Below the pieces are notes generated by a model. It was not told the origin of the DNA and searched no databases. It was given only the letters and a program-made list of their open reading frames with translations. From assembly GCA_007922195.1 (NCBI GenBank), contig ML682067.1:10166112-10230111 (forward strand): a stretch of 64,000 nt of DNA. Direction: 5' to 3'. This stretch comes from Podocnemis expansa (taxonomy: Eukaryota; Chordata; Testudines; Podocnemididae). Positions 23,330 through 34,875 of the stretch are shown piece by piece (within the stretch, counting starts at the first letter, position 1; every line of letters starts with the position of its first letter). The position numbers and the translations under genes are program-made.

Positions 23330-24372
23330 CTTGCCCTTTGTACCACTTTCCTGAGGACCTCTTGACGATGAATTGGGAGGGGGCAAACATGATACTGATA
23401 GCCCAGGGATGGGTGTCACAGCACTGGTTCAGTACCCTGCTGGAGCTCTCAACAGCAATCCCACTGAAAATGACACTTTGGCTAGACTTTCTGTCCCAGG
23501 ACCCTGGTTGTCTGGGGCTTCTGGACCTGGCATCCCTGCACCTGATAATGTGGCTGCTGCATGGCTTACTGTAGAGGAGCAGACTTGCTCAGCACAAGTC
23601 CATCAGGTTCTTAAAAGCCTGGAGAGGCTTTACCCACAAGTCAGAGACACTATTCTTCCCTAGGACTTGAATGTAGTCCTTTCAAAGCTCCTGGCACTCG
23701 CTTGTTGAGCCATTAGTGTTCTGATCACTGCTGCTCCTCTCTTGGGAGGCTTCCTTTCCTGTGGCTGATCACCTGAGCGCAAAGGGATTCCTAGATCAGA
23801 GGTCTTGCCTTGGAACCACTTTACACAGGGTGCTTTATAAAGACAAAGTCCAACTGTGACTGCTCTCAGCCTTCTTACCGAACGTGGTGTCACAGTTCTG
23901 CCAATAATCAGGATATAGCCCTGCCTGTGTGTTTGCCCAAACTGCACAGATTCAGTGGGGAGCATAGGTTGAAAGTGCTATATGTTAGAATGGCCTTGGT
24001 CTTCTACATCTAATGGACTAAACCCTTCCAAAGGTCAATGCAGGTCTTTGTTGCAGTGACAGAAAGGAAGAAAGGTCTGCCAGTTTCCTCCCAGAGGATA
24101 TCCTTGTGGCCAGCTGCTTGCATCAAGTTCTGTTAATAACAAGCAACTGTAACAGCACACTTGATCAGGGCCCAAGCCTCATCAGCAGCCTTTCTGGCAC
24201 AGGTGCCGATCCAAGACATCTGCAGAGCTGTTACATGAATCAAAGACTGCTTCCGCATCCTATTATGCAGTTACCCAGCAGGCCTGAAACAAAGCCAGCT
24301 TTGGTAGAGCAGCGTTGCAAACAGCTCATCCATGAACTCAGAGCACACCTCCAGGGATGCTGCATGGCGTGA
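23330..24372 (+). pseudogene. post-RNase H and tyrosine recombinase region of DIRS-like element, degenerate
   Basis: The frame 23326-23574 reads WVSQHWFSTLLELSTAIPL and LDFLSQDPGCLGLLDLASLH, the linker seen between RNase H and the recombinase in DIRS elements. Further on, in shifting frames, come LDLNVVLSKLLALAC (about 23663), a segment around 23800-23870 in the place of the recombinase core Arg box, and QKGRKVCQFPPRGY (about 24060). Catalytic residues (RHR-Y) cannot be placed with confidence because of the frame breaks. The frame 24106-24372 (HLQSCYMNQRLLPHPIMQLP) may be the end. Confidence 0.45.
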
Positions 24373-24744
24373 GCAATGGTTTCTGATGTTTACTGTTTTG
24401 GATACCATATCTCATCTTCACTTTTGTGTCTGCAGAAAATAATTTTAAATGTTAACTATGTAATAACAATTATAATAGTAGGCACAATGTGTTAGGCACT
24501 TTCCACACATAGAATTATATAGTCTAAGAAAATTTCTGAAATTCAAAATACTCTGGTGCTTTTCAGGTGCTGCTGTATCATAGAGGTGCCTGCTGGTTTT
24601 GTAAGTTTTAGTGTGATTTCAAATCATCAAAGGTACCTGGAGTTTGAGAAAGGCACCTTTTGTTGTCTGTTTCTTATACGTCTAAATTCATTATTCAGCT
24701 GCATTTATTATCTACAGTATTGAATAATTAACTTAATTTGACAG

Positions 24745-24847
24745 GACCACAAAATGCAGCGCATTACAAAATCGGATTGCCCAACCTTGAACTGCCCGGA
24801 TTCTCAACAAATCTCCTTGTCTCACAGTTGCTGCAAAGTTTGTAGAG
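24745..24847 (+). CDS. NELL2: NELL2 exon: C-terminal part of VWC2
   Basis: The exon is 103 bp: 34 codons (phase 0 in) plus one base (g). It reads DHKMQRITKSDCPTLNC, PDSQQISLSHSCCKVCR. The SHSCCKVC motif closes the second VWC domain, and CPTLNCP supplies the middle cysteines. The acceptor is tgacag ending at 24744 and the donor gtaaga at 24848. Together with the previous exon it forms a complete VWC2 of the secreted NELL2 protein. Residues 1-12 differ from mammals but DHKMQRI is what I recall for bird NELL2, supporting a sauropsid source. Confidence 0.95.
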
Positions 24848-26032
24848 GTAAGACAGTAGCAGGATCTGCACAGGATCAGTATAATGTGCAATATTTATCT
24901 TTTACTTTTTTTAAACCTTTTTCTTTACTTCAAATACCTTTTTCATCACTGTTGGAGGCCCTGTAAAACTGAATAGATAATGCATACATCAAGGAGTCTG
25001 AAAATTTATTTGAATTAGGTGTTGAATGGGGCTGGCGGTATTCATGTATTTAATGCAAAAGAGAAATGTGCTGTCTCTGCAATGGCCCTAAGATTGGAGA
25101 AATCACACTGTTCCACAACATTTTAGACCTCTTCTGCAGTAGACATGTGCTTTGCTGACCTATAGAAAATTAGAAGGAATTTGTATAATCGCCCTCCTTC
25201 TTAACATTTTTAGATTGCAAAAGCAATCAAAGCAAAAGTTTTGGGAATTATATTATACTGTACTTGTCAAATTTTTACACTTAGGCCAAACAGATGGAAT
25301 GTCCCTGGACTTTCAGTGCGAGGACAGAGATGTAAGGAACTGCCCAGGGCTCTCCATCTTACCATTCTAATACAAGGTAGTATTTGTACTCTCTCAGCTG
25401 GGAGCAGCTTCAAAGCAAAAAGTCTGTTCCTATTTCTCCAGTAGTTATATTGCAATAAACTGAGTCCTGTCATGGAACAAGGTGTCACAATCTTTGACAT
25501 AGCTTAGATATGCATTGATTTAGGGAATATTGGAGACATGCAGGTCACCTACTATACAGAAACATAGGATGTGATTAATGACATCCAGAAGAGAAATACG
25601 ACTAACATGGAAGAAAAGAACAAAAGTGGGCTGAGGTCTTAAGGTCTGTCACAGTCAGAAAGGATTTTTTTTCCCTATTAAAAATTTAGAGTAAAATCTT
25701 CAATAGGTTTAAAAAAATCTAAACTCATTGAGCCTGAGTTACAAGTTCAATAAATCTAATAGGTGGAAGATGTTGTATTGTTTCTGAGCTTGTTCAGTCC
25801 TGAATCCTAGCCAAATCTTTTCAGTTATTAATTTTATTCTTAAAACCAGAGGGTGATAAGTGTTACTGAGCTGTACATATTCTCCTATATTAGTTTGTAG
25901 TCTAAGGAGAGCTATGGATCAGTGCAAAATTGTACAGTTACTATTCTGTAATGCTAATGTTCTGATACAAACTGATAAAAGCCAGGAAATCCAAAACTAA
26001 AGGCCAGCAATTTATCCTTATTTCAGGCTTCT

Positions 26033-26044
26033 GGGGGGGGGGGG
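26033..26044. repeat. poly-G tract (12 G)
   Basis: Twelve consecutive G followed by CCCC. Read directly. Confidence 0.9.
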
Positions 26045-26449
26045 CCCCAATAAAAGGACAGGGTGGACTTTGTCGTTTGTCAGTTTCAGGGCCGAATACT
26101 GATTTTGATGTGCCCAGCACACTATCAGTTTCAGTGGGAGTTGTGAGATTGCAGGCATCTAAGTCTTTGCTGTATGTTGACAGGTCTGGGTTTGTCTGGT
26201 GCAACTTACTTTACACTATTCAGCCACTCATGTCACATCAAAATAAGTCCTTCCTGAAACCTGACCAGTTCTGTTCATTGTGCTACAGGAGCCTTATGCA
26301 AGGAAACAGGAACTGAAAAAAGAATGGTGAAAGATTACTGTTTGGGTAGTCTTAATGCTGAGGTGTTTCTTTAAAAAAAATTGTCTCTAGAGCAGTTAAC
26401 TCACTGAAATAAAAAATAAATAATAAAAATGGTGAAAAGGTGATGCAGC

Positions 26450-27050
26450 ATGACTGCACAAAATATTGATATAGTGTATGAAAACTATGAAAAAGCTTCA
26501 GATCACCTATTAGCAGTTAGAATGCATCACAGTAAAGAACAGGCTCACCAGCTATATAGCAATACGATAGGGTTGGATTTCAGGAAAGCAAATTTGGAGA
26601 ATTGGGAAATCTACATAGTGAGTGGGAAAACTAGTTTAAAATGGAATCTGGGAGAAGGCCAGAGATACTTACTTAAGAGAAAAAAGGGCCAACAAAAATT
26701 CCTATAAAAAAAGAGAAATGCAAGGAACACAGAACCAATATAGCTTCAGTCAGTTAGGGCTTGAAAAAAAAAATAACAAGGGCAAAAAAAGAAAAAAAAT
26801 GCTTTCTGGGAACATGAATGGGTTTTCCAAATATACCTGGGGAACAAAAAGTTCTTGGAGGAAAATAATCCACTTAATAAATGGACTACTGAGTTATTCA
26901 GCAGCTTCCTTAAAGTCCAACTTTAACAAGAAACAGAAGAAAAAAGATTCTGTAAAAAAAAAAATAATCATCAGCAAAAAGAAGATAAAGAGGTTAAACA
27001 TGCCACTTCACAGGCACCAGATAATAGCATCTTTTCATCACTGACCTGGA
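26450..27050 (+). pseudogene. possible degenerate LINE ORF fragment, A-rich
   Basis: Two adjoining + strand frames (26450-26707 and 26718-27044) encode basic peptides. The first includes DFRKANLENWEIY and GQQKFL, loosely like the segment between the endonuclease and RT of CR1-type LINEs. The second is mostly Lys and Asn from A runs. The resemblance is weak and it may simply be A-rich intron sequence. Confidence 0.25.
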
Positions 27051-27696
27051 ATTGAACTGGCAACTAAGTGATAACAGGCTCTGTAGCCTCTACTGATCCC
27101 CTGAGATGCTGCGCTCCTAATAGCAATGTGAACTGTGTGTCTCCTAAGAACAATTGTATACTGAATAGGATTCTGTAACCTAACTGAGAGAAGACTGGAA
27201 TACATTCAATAGAAAAGATGTTTTGCTATCTTTGGATTCTTTTTAACTAGGCTTGAGAACTTGACAAACCCCCCACCGCCTTTTTGGTAATTTTGGCAGA
27301 TAACATCAATGTTTATTTTTAAGCGTTTTGTTAGTTCTTTGTTGATTTTAAATTTTTGTAGTTTGTATGAAATTATGGCCATGCGTATGTGTGTCTGACA
27401 ATTATTTAATTACACTAGGCATCAGGATTTTAAAAAGCTAAGTGGCTTTCTGCTATAGCTCCACTGCCTCTGGCATTAGAACACACTTTCTGTGCATCAA
27501 GTTGGGACTCGTAAGTTCTCGAAGTGCATTGTTCCTTTCTTTGCCTGTCTGTAAAATTTTAATAATTATTGATGGAAATATTTTTCATCAGTTTGTGTGG
27601 TATGATGAAATCAATGTTTACTGACACTTATCAATTAAAAAAATGTAGTCCTTCCAAACCTATTTTTAACAATCAATCTTTTTTCTTTTTATATAG

Positions 27697-27825
27697 GTCA
27701 TAACTTCTGTTCTGAAGGACATAATTGCATGGAGCATTCTGTCTGCAGAAACTTGGAGGATAGGGCTGTTTGTAGCTGCCGAGATGGTTTCAGAGCCCTT
27801 CGAGAGGACAATGCCTACTGTGAAG
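27697..27825 (+). CDS. NELL2: NELL2 exon: first EGF-like domain
   Basis: The exon is 129 bp, phase 1 at both ends (split Gly codon g|gt at the start), a symmetric module typical of EGF exons. It reads HNFCSEGHNCMEHSVCRN, LEDRAVCSCRDGFRAL, REDNAYCE. It has the six cysteines of an EGF fold but not the DxDxC calcium motif at its start. The acceptor is tatatag ending at 27696 and the donor gtaatc at 27826. The segment from DRAVCSCRDGF to DNAYCE is identical, as I recall it, to human NELL2, so it is strongly conserved. Confidence 0.96.
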
Positions 27826-28477
27826 GTAATCTCTTGTGAAGATGCTCCATTTATAAACTACTGTGGATTATTGCATGAAGAATGTATTAATTCACAAGTT
27901 TGCAAAGTGGTGGGCCTATTAATTGCAGTGAATTTAATTAACAACATATTAATCAGCTAAAATAATTCTCTCTCAATTTAAGACTTTAAAGAAATATATC
28001 AAAATTATAAATTAATGTGGCCAGGTTCTTGAATTTGAACCAGTACTGTAGCTGCAAAATCTGTTTTCTTTTAATTAATCAGATATTCAGATAACTAAAA
28101 TGGCATACGTTAGAATGGCTTTTAGCTGGTATGAATTTTAATGTAGCTTTTAGTTAGTACTTTATTTTGCCTCTAACTCTTGGCCACCTCCCCACGCCAA
28201 ATAAAGTTTACATAAGTAAACAGTAGGGACCTGAGTCTAATATCTTTACTTGCATTTAAAAACTTACTATTTTAACAGTCGTACTGCTATAAAACCAATG
28301 CTTCACTTACCAGATAAAGGCCGTTTTGACAGTTCACATTTTAACATGCTCATAAAATTGTGGTAGAAACATTGCAGCTGGAGCAAGATATTTGCGAGAC
28401 ACCACCAGATCAGACAAGCCCTCTGCTTTAATGTTGTTTCCCTCTGTCATACCATTCATTTGTGCCTTTCTCATGAA

Positions 28478-28566
28478 GGCCCTGATTCTGCAACTGTACA
28501 ACTGAAGTAGCTTTCAGTGAGGCCATTCAGATAAGTAAGGAGTAAGTGTTTGTAGAATTAGGGCCC
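28478..28566. repeat. short near-palindromic MITE
   Basis: The left end ggccctgattctgcaactg and the right end tgtagaattagggccc are inverted copies. The interior shows further self-complementarity. No coding capacity. Confidence 0.55.
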
Positions 28567-28598
28567 TCTGATTGTAAGGATTTTAGGATCAATTTCTT

Positions 28599-28705
28599 TG
28601 GCCCAACTCTGCAAACACTAATTTTATGCATGAACAGTCCCATTGACCTTAATGGAACTGCCCACATGTAAAGTTAATCATGTGCATAAGAATCTTCAGT
28701 ATTAG
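28599..28705. repeat. short near-palindromic repeat
   Basis: Centred on cagtcccattgacc/ttaatggaactg (about 28634-28660), with flanking tatgcatga and tcatgtgcata in inverted positions. It is probably a diverged copy of another foldback MITE family. The right end is poorly preserved. Confidence 0.4.
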
Positions 28706-28871
28706 ATGGCACAACTAATTCTGTTTCATGGAGACATCCTTTCAATGTTCACTTAAGCCTCGCACAGTATTATGTGATCTGTTGCCTTGGGTAGATCTTT
28801 AAGTCATCCAGGAACAAGTTTTTCATCTTTCTCCATGGCCTTGCAGAAATTTAGCTGCAGAGCTAGATAGC

Positions 28872-28892
28872 TTTTTTTTTTTTTTTTTTTTT
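28872..28892. repeat. poly-T tract (21 T)
   Basis: Twenty-one T in a row, read directly. Confidence 0.9.
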
Positions 28893-29465
28893 CTTCCTAA
28901 TATAGGCAGGCAAGGATATTAGTATACAGCACCTAGTCTTTGGAGGTTAGATAGGGGAAAGGTCATCAATCTGCACCTATATGGATCTGCAGGCTGTTTC
29001 CCAGTTGAAAGGGCCACGCAGAATCTGTGGGGAATAGTATGGGCCTGAGGTTGTAATAATGGCTGCAGAGTGGCTCTACCGCTACTCTACTAGTCTGTAA
29101 AGGAGGGAAGGAATTTCTGATGTCTGTGTATCTCCCCAACACAAACTCTAATTAGAGCCTATTCTATTTAGGCTTTGTCCCCCAGACAGTGTGTGAAAAA
29201 TGAGAACTTTATTCATGATTCCTTTAGTGAAATTTCCTGGATAAGGAAACAACAGATTTTCATACCTAGGGCCCAAAGCATCTTGCAGTAGGAGGATCCA
29301 CTGATTTGTAGCTGTTTGTGCAAGCAGTTTTTGGAGGGTTTTGTAGTACAAATGTATGTTTCTGAAAATTCATTTGGAAGTGTTTCTTCACATTGATTAA
29401 CCTGCCTGTATTCCTTTAAAAAACCCAGAAAGGCTGGTATAGATGAATAACACAGGGTAATTACG

Positions 29466-29690
29466 TAAGCTATGTCTACATTACAAAATTATGTCAATCT
29501 AATTTATTTCGGAATACAGCCACTGAGGTTATTAAATTGCGTGTGTGCGTGCGCACACTTAACTCCTTGAGTCATCAGTGTGTGTCTTCATAAGGAGTGC
29601 TTTTACTGGTTACGTTGTTAGAGTGGAGCATTGTAAAATAGAACCTGAAAGCCGGTAACAGTTGACATAAGTGCTGATCCAGCAGCTTTT
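29466..29690. repeat. possible MITE fragment (ctatgtctaca end)
   Basis: The left end ctatgtctacattacaaaat resembles the ends of the elements at 47157 and 60665. The right end could not be found. An alternating gtgtgtgcgtgcgcac stretch lies inside. Confidence 0.3.
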
Positions 29691-31235
29691 ACTCACTTTG
29701 AAGTCAATGGGATTAAATCCATGAGTAATATTCACATACTTGAGTATGGCTTCTGGGGTTAGGCACTTACTTAATAAACATCCTAAATTCAGCCTGGATT
29801 GTTTTTATGATTTTTAGAAGTTTTGGTGATTCTCAGTTTCCTCCCAGTTGCAGTTTTTACTACGTGTGTATTTGTTTGTATAGTGGAGATATTAACAATA
29901 AATATATCCTGGTTTCTTTGGGGTTTATTCTCCCATTACAGGCGCACAGAAAATCAGTTAACATCAAAGGTTACTATCGGACTCCAGGCACGTTCCTTCA
30001 TCCTAAAAGTTTCCACCTGCCTTTTTTTTGTATGTACTCCAGAATTCTTTCTTCTTTGTTCTGTTGTTTCATTACAGGGTAAGAGAAATGGCAATTTTGA
30101 ATTCACTGTAAAAAGAACACAGTATGCAACTTTTTAGAAAGGAGGTTGAGCCCTTCCATGATTTGCAGAAGGATTTTGAAATTTGGTAGAAAGATAGTCC
30201 TGAAGTCAGGAAAGTGCATTTTTCACGTCAGAGTTGCCAACCTTGCATTTTAGTTTTTACTGACAAAGTTGAGGGGTTTTTATATTGACAAGTAAGCTTT
30301 TCCTGACAGCACTAAAAGTAGGTTCCCCACCCCAAGTGCCCAAGCTCCCACCATCTGTTGAGATTACCCTGTCCACCAGCTCTTTAAAGGGGTAGCTGAA
30401 ATTAAAGTGGTTCCCGCTGCTGAGAGAATACTGCCATCAGAGGCAAATTTGGTTGCAAGAGCCTTCGTAAACAAACAACCCCCATGTAGCTCAAGCAGTT
30501 TTACTTTCAGTGGCTCGTAAACGGGTGGTGCCAGTTTGAACACTGATTGCCATTGTCAACATTTACAACTAAACTATATTTGCACTGGTTCAGCCACAAA
30601 TGTTGCTGACACCCACTGACAGGCATGGGGCAAATTTCTAACATAGACAGGCCTTAGGAGTGGGGTGATTAAATACTTAAGTTTGTTGAAGCCCTAGAAG
30701 CTTCTTTTTATGTGGTGAATATGCCAGTTAAGTGTGCTTATTAGGGCCAGCAGTAGCAGTGATTTTGGAATATGAATTTGTGAAGGTGGCCTGTTAATGA
30801 GGACTAGAATGGAAGTGAGACAGCCTAATAATTTCATATATGCCATTGAATAAAACCGTGATCACTGTTTCTCTGGCTCCTCACTCAGGTTGTCCACTGT
30901 TCCTCATCATCAGTAGTCTTACATTTTAGTGTTCTCCAATTGTCATTGTAGTGGAAAGTTTAAGCCACAGTTACCACATTTCATTTCTGTTCCGGGTATA
31001 AGGCATAAAATACAAGCATGTAAAAAAATGCATTTTCTTATTTTAACTTTCTGTAATATAATGCTTTTAATCATCTTTCTTAACTACTGACAAGAAAATA
31101 AAAGAGAAATTAAATTTCATTAGTAATTAACACTAATTATTTCTGGAATGCTAACCAGTTATAGGAATAGGCTTCTAAGTTATGGTAAGGCAAATTCTGC
31201 AGAAGACAAAAAGAAGAAATCTGATTGCCACAGAA

Positions 31236-31546
31236 TAGTGGTTCCCAACCCTTTCCTTTATGTGAACCACTACATTGTCATTGAAAGCTTTTGAGGACCA
31301 CCACATGAATAAGCCATTTTAACATAGCCTATGGCTTATTGGAGTCAAACTTGTATATCAAGGGGTATTAAATGTGCAGCTATTTCTAATAATTTATTAT
31401 GCTCACTCACAAATATACTGCGATTGTCACAGTACATTTACCTGCAGCACATTTACTTGCAGTAATTTTCTACTCCCCCACCCCCCACCCCTGGACCATT
31501 TGCAGTACCTTCCTGGAGCACATGGACCACAGGTTGAGAACCACTG
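31236..31546. mobile_element. non-autonomous hAT element, family B copy 1
   Basis: The left end tagtggttcccaacccttt and the right end acaggttgagaaccactg are imperfect inverted repeats. Flanks ccacagaa (31228-31235) and ccagagaa (31547-31554) match at 7 of 8 positions, an 8-bp hAT-type duplication. Related ends occur at 50213-50396 and 52373-52550. Confidence 0.8.
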
Positions 31547-32635
31547 CCAGAGAATACCTGTAACATATTTATGTATGCATCAACATGCTATCAATACAAA
31601 GCATACAAAAAAGGTCTGTATAGATAAGTGCAATATTAAAGATTGAGAAGAGTATATAGTTGTGGTATGAAATTGTATATTTCCATCAAAAGCCCAACAG
31701 CTCGTCAGGAAGGGAAGTATCGGCAAACATTTTATCTGATTTTTTTTTGGCCAAAGATTTAATTGAAAAATGTCAATACAGAAAGTATTGACCAGCTCTG
31801 GTGAGCTCTATATTTGGATCAGTGGGGTTGTACAGAACTACATCATTAAATAGTCAAAAACTGTCATATTGAATTTCAAATCTTTTATAGACTGTCAACC
31901 GATTGGAAAAAAATAGCGGTCACTTTTTTTTAAAACTGTGCTAAAATGTTTCCATTAAAATCAAAAGGAGGCATTGGAACAGCCCATAGGAATCAGGTAT
32001 CTAAATATATCATATTAAATAGTGCAAGTCATTTTTAAAGATTATGGTACCTGTGACTATGCCCAGTTCCGTTGAAATTAAGTACTACACTTCACAGAAA
32101 GGGTAGATAGAACTCTATACTCATAGGAGCTCTGAAACATAAAATTTTTCTTTAGTTGCATCTGGGAGATTTGGTTACATATATTCCATTTGGTAAGGGG
32201 GATGCTGCAGTGAGGTTGCTTATGACTAAAAATTTAGGATTTCCGTCACCATTAATTGGCAGTATTTGACTGATTATCATATTAGGCTGGATGGGAAAAT
32301 TTATCACAATGAAAGGCCTTTTTCCTAGAGGGCAGAACGTAATTCCAAAATCTATATTTAAAAAGTAATTAAACATAAACAAAGGCAGATGCATTTATTT
32401 TTCTGAACAAAGGAAATAAATGGCAGCATCTTTATGACACTGGGAATTAGTGGGCTAATTTTAATATGGCAATGTAGTTTAGAAATACTGGCCAAACCCT
32501 GGTCTTCTTTTTAAGAGGCACTCCAGGAAGGCACTAAGCCCTAGCCTACACTTACAGCACTTTTTGGCGGCAGTCAACTGGCATTTACACACGGCACGTA
32601 AAATGCCTTCTGTAAGTGCCGGCGACTTTCTAAGC

Positions 32636-33664
32636 CAGGGGTGGCCAAACGTATGGAACTTGAGCCATACACGTCAATTATTAAACCTTTGAGAGCCACA
32701 CTGAGGCATGTAACAACATATTTTTACCTACTCCAAAATTACTAAGCTTAAAATTCATTGCATACTTTAACTTTTATTGTAAAAACAGGACAAATATTGA
32801 TCCTACTAACATAAGATTTTAATAATAACTTAAGGTTACCATGAAAACTAGATGTAGAACACTGCAGGCTTGTGGCAAGTTTTTTAAAATCTGGGCAGCA
32901 ACTTGTCAATGCAGTGGGTAAAAGCTTTCGGATGTTGATCTCTAAGTATTGCACAATGTTTTGAATGTCCTTGTGGAATACAATGCTTCACAGCAGTAAG
33001 TTGTGCCAAAAATTGAAAGTAATCTACATTCAGTTTTAAACTTTTGTCCTTTGTGTTTTCATTTCTCAGTATTCCACATCATGTTTAGGACTTGTAAAAC
33101 ATGATTTTATTTTAACAACGAGTAAGCTGCATTAGGCCCTATGAGAAAATCTAAACATGCCTGGGCTTCTCCAACCATGCTGCGCTTCCCTCCCCAACCC
33201 CTGTTGCCACTTCCCTGCAGTCTCTTACCATGCTGTTCCTTCTCTGCTCTCCCCGACCATGCCACACTTCTGCCAACCCCGACCCTGTCCATGCTGCCCA
33301 TCCTTAGCGGCTCTGAACATGCTACCTCTTTCCTGCTGGTTCTGATCATGCTGCCCCTTCCCTGCTGGCTGGACCATGCTGCCCTTCCCTGCAGTCTCTG
33401 ACCACACTGCCTTTCCCTGCCGGGGTCATCATCTCCCACTTCTCTGCCGGCTCTTACCATGCTGCCCCTTCCCTGCAGTCCCTGATCATGCTGCTTTTCC
33501 CTGCTGGCTCTCACCACACTGCCTCTCCTTGCCAGCAGTGAAATTGCACACTTCTTGCCCCTGTCTCCCACCATGCTGCCCTTCCCTGCTGTGCTCTTCA
33601 GGGAGCCACAGTTTTTCTTGGAAGAGCTGCATGCGGTTCATGAGCTGCAGTTTGGCCACGCCTG
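32636..33664 (+). mobile_element. non-autonomous hAT element, family A copy 3 (long form)
   Basis: Starts caggggtggccaaacgtatg and ends tttggccacgcctg, flanked by a perfect 8-bp duplication ttctaagc (32628-32635 and 33665-33672). It has the same orientation as the copy at 5999 but is 1,029 bp long against 556 bp, because the internal minisatellite is expanded (next entry). Open frames on both strands here come from that GC-rich array and are not genes. Confidence 0.9.
33170..33600. repeat. expanded internal minisatellite of hAT family A
   Basis: About eleven diverged units of roughly 34-46 bp, each with a version of ccatgctgccc, ttccctgc and gg/gtctct/gacc. The same unit occurs only two or three times in the copies at 5999-6554 and 14471-14938, so this copy has expanded. 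Confidence 0.8.
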
Positions 33665-33907
33665 TTCTAAGCTGCCAGGACACACTCAGGAAAGGCAACC
33701 GCAAATCCCTTGTGGTTGGCTTTCGCCCACATCTCCTGAGGCCAAGGACTTCCAAAGCCAGCTTCCAGGAGCGCAGCAGTGAATTCATGCTTGCTGCTGA
33801 GTGGTCCCGGAACACTGGGCTGAGGGCAGTGATTTTGCTGCCGTCAGTATAGACATAGCCTAAGTCTAAAGTAATTTCCATTCATGAGGCATCCTAATAC
33901 CTGAAAT

Positions 33908-34242
33908 CAGTGGTTCACAGACTAAGGGGCATAGAAGAATGTTTGGGGGAGGGCATTCCAGGGCCTGGGCCAATCCCCATTTAGGATAAGAAGCATCACT
34001 CAGCTCTGCTTTCCCACCAGCTCAACCTTGACCTAGGCCTTCAGCTCCTGCACCTGTTCCTGGCATTGGCCACATTCCTGGCCCGGGCATTGCTGTGCTG
34101 CAAGTCCTGCTCCAGGTTCTGGTCCCTGCCTCACTCCTGGCTGTGGGCACAGTGCCAGCCCAGGCCACAGTTCCAGCCTCTGGCTCTTGGGAGGGTTGCA
34201 GACCAGGTAAGGGCACGGACTCCAAAAGATTAGGGACCACTG
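33908..34242. mobile_element. possible hAT-like element, eroded
   Basis: The left end cagtggttcacagactaagg and the right end gattagggaccactg are loosely inverted. The 8-bp flanks (cctgaaat, ccttaatg) agree at only 5 positions, so the call is weak. The interior is GC-rich. Confidence 0.4.
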
Positions 34243-34402
34243 CCTTAATGGAAGAGCTTTGCTTCACTGGAGAAATATAGACTTGTGTAGTCTGTAAGGG
34301 CTCTAAATGAAGAAGGTCCTATTTTCCATATAGACTATATAAATCTGAAACACAAGAAATTAATGACCATACCTCTCTTTGTTCTGAATTATCAGCTAAG
34401 GA

Positions 34403-34506
34403 CCTGGAATTTTCAAAGATGCCTAGTGGAATGAGCTACGTGTACCCCACTGACATCAATAGAATTTGAGTGCCTAATGCCCTTTGGCTTCTTTAAAAAT
34501 TCCAGT
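34403..34506. repeat. short near-palindromic MITE
   Basis: The left end cctggaattttcaaagatgc and the right end cttctttaaaaattccag are inverted copies, with a symmetric core near cccactgacatcaatagaa. It is a sauropsid-type foldback repeat; the family is not assigned. Confidence 0.5.
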
Positions 34507-34875
34507 GTATTACAGTAGTTCTTAAATCATTAATATGTAGTGACTGGGTCTCAAAGAGTGGAACAGATGATACAAGTGCTAGTTAAGCACCATAAGTGTT
34601 AAACCAAGGGAAAGTCAAAATTAAGATCCCCACATAAAATATGTAAAACCATGATAATCATTATTATATACATTACTGCACATATATATTAGTATTTTTA
34701 ACAAGAAGAGTGGCCTTGTTTGGGAGACTGGATATAATTCAGACCGATCTGAGATAGTATCAGTAATACCTACAGACTAGTTAGTAGTATTACATTTTAT
34801 AGCTTCTAAAGTTTGCTGGGCACTTCAGCTGTAAAGCATATTTTATTCTATTTAGTTGTAAAAAATATTGTATAA

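Larger units (their letters stand above)
19315..24372 (+). mobile_element. DIRS-like tyrosine-recombinase retroelement, degenerate
   Basis: About 5 kb with domains in the order gag-like ORF, reverse transcriptase, RNase H and tyrosine recombinase, all on the + strand and all interrupted by stops and frameshifts. The recombinase instead of a DDE integrase is what points to DIRS elements (established family knowledge). The 5' region (ttctttgagtgcttggtcat and following) resembles the start of the fragment at 7471. An unrelated hAT element (20668-20856) is inserted near gag. The 21430-21720 segment looks rearranged. Terminal inverted and internal complementary regions could not be delimited, so the ends are approximate. 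Confidence 0.6.
17467..24744 (+). other. NELL2: NELL2 intron (7,278 bp)
   Basis: Phase-0 intron with donor gtaaga and acceptor ttgacag ending at 24744. Most of it is the DIRS-like element at 19315-24372. The stretches 17467-19276 and 24373-24744 show no gene or repeat that I can name. Confidence 0.85.
24848..27696 (+). other. NELL2: NELL2 intron (2,849 bp)
   Basis: Phase-1 intron with donor gtaaga and acceptor tatatag ending at 27696. It contains a G tract (26033-26044) and a lysine-rich, A-rich stretch (26450-27050). The remainder (24848-26032, 26045-26449, 27051-27696) shows nothing recognisable. Confidence 0.85.
32541..33862. mobile_element. MITE-like element split by a nested hAT insertion
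   Basis: The left segment (32541-32635) begins ccctagcctacacttacagc. The right segment (33665-33862) ends gtcagtatagacatagcc, which is inverted relative to the left end. Between them sits the hAT copy at 32636-33664 with its own perfect target duplication. No transposase is encoded. Outer borders are accurate to a few bases only. Confidence 0.55.

Noticed and set aside
26450..27044. Lysine-rich small protein genes
   Set aside because: The composition follows A-runs; there are no splice or promoter signals and the only similarity is a weak one to LINE ORFs.
33107..33881. Open frames of 131-158 codons on both strands
   Set aside because: They are produced by the expanded minisatellite in the hAT element and run across its border into the host element.
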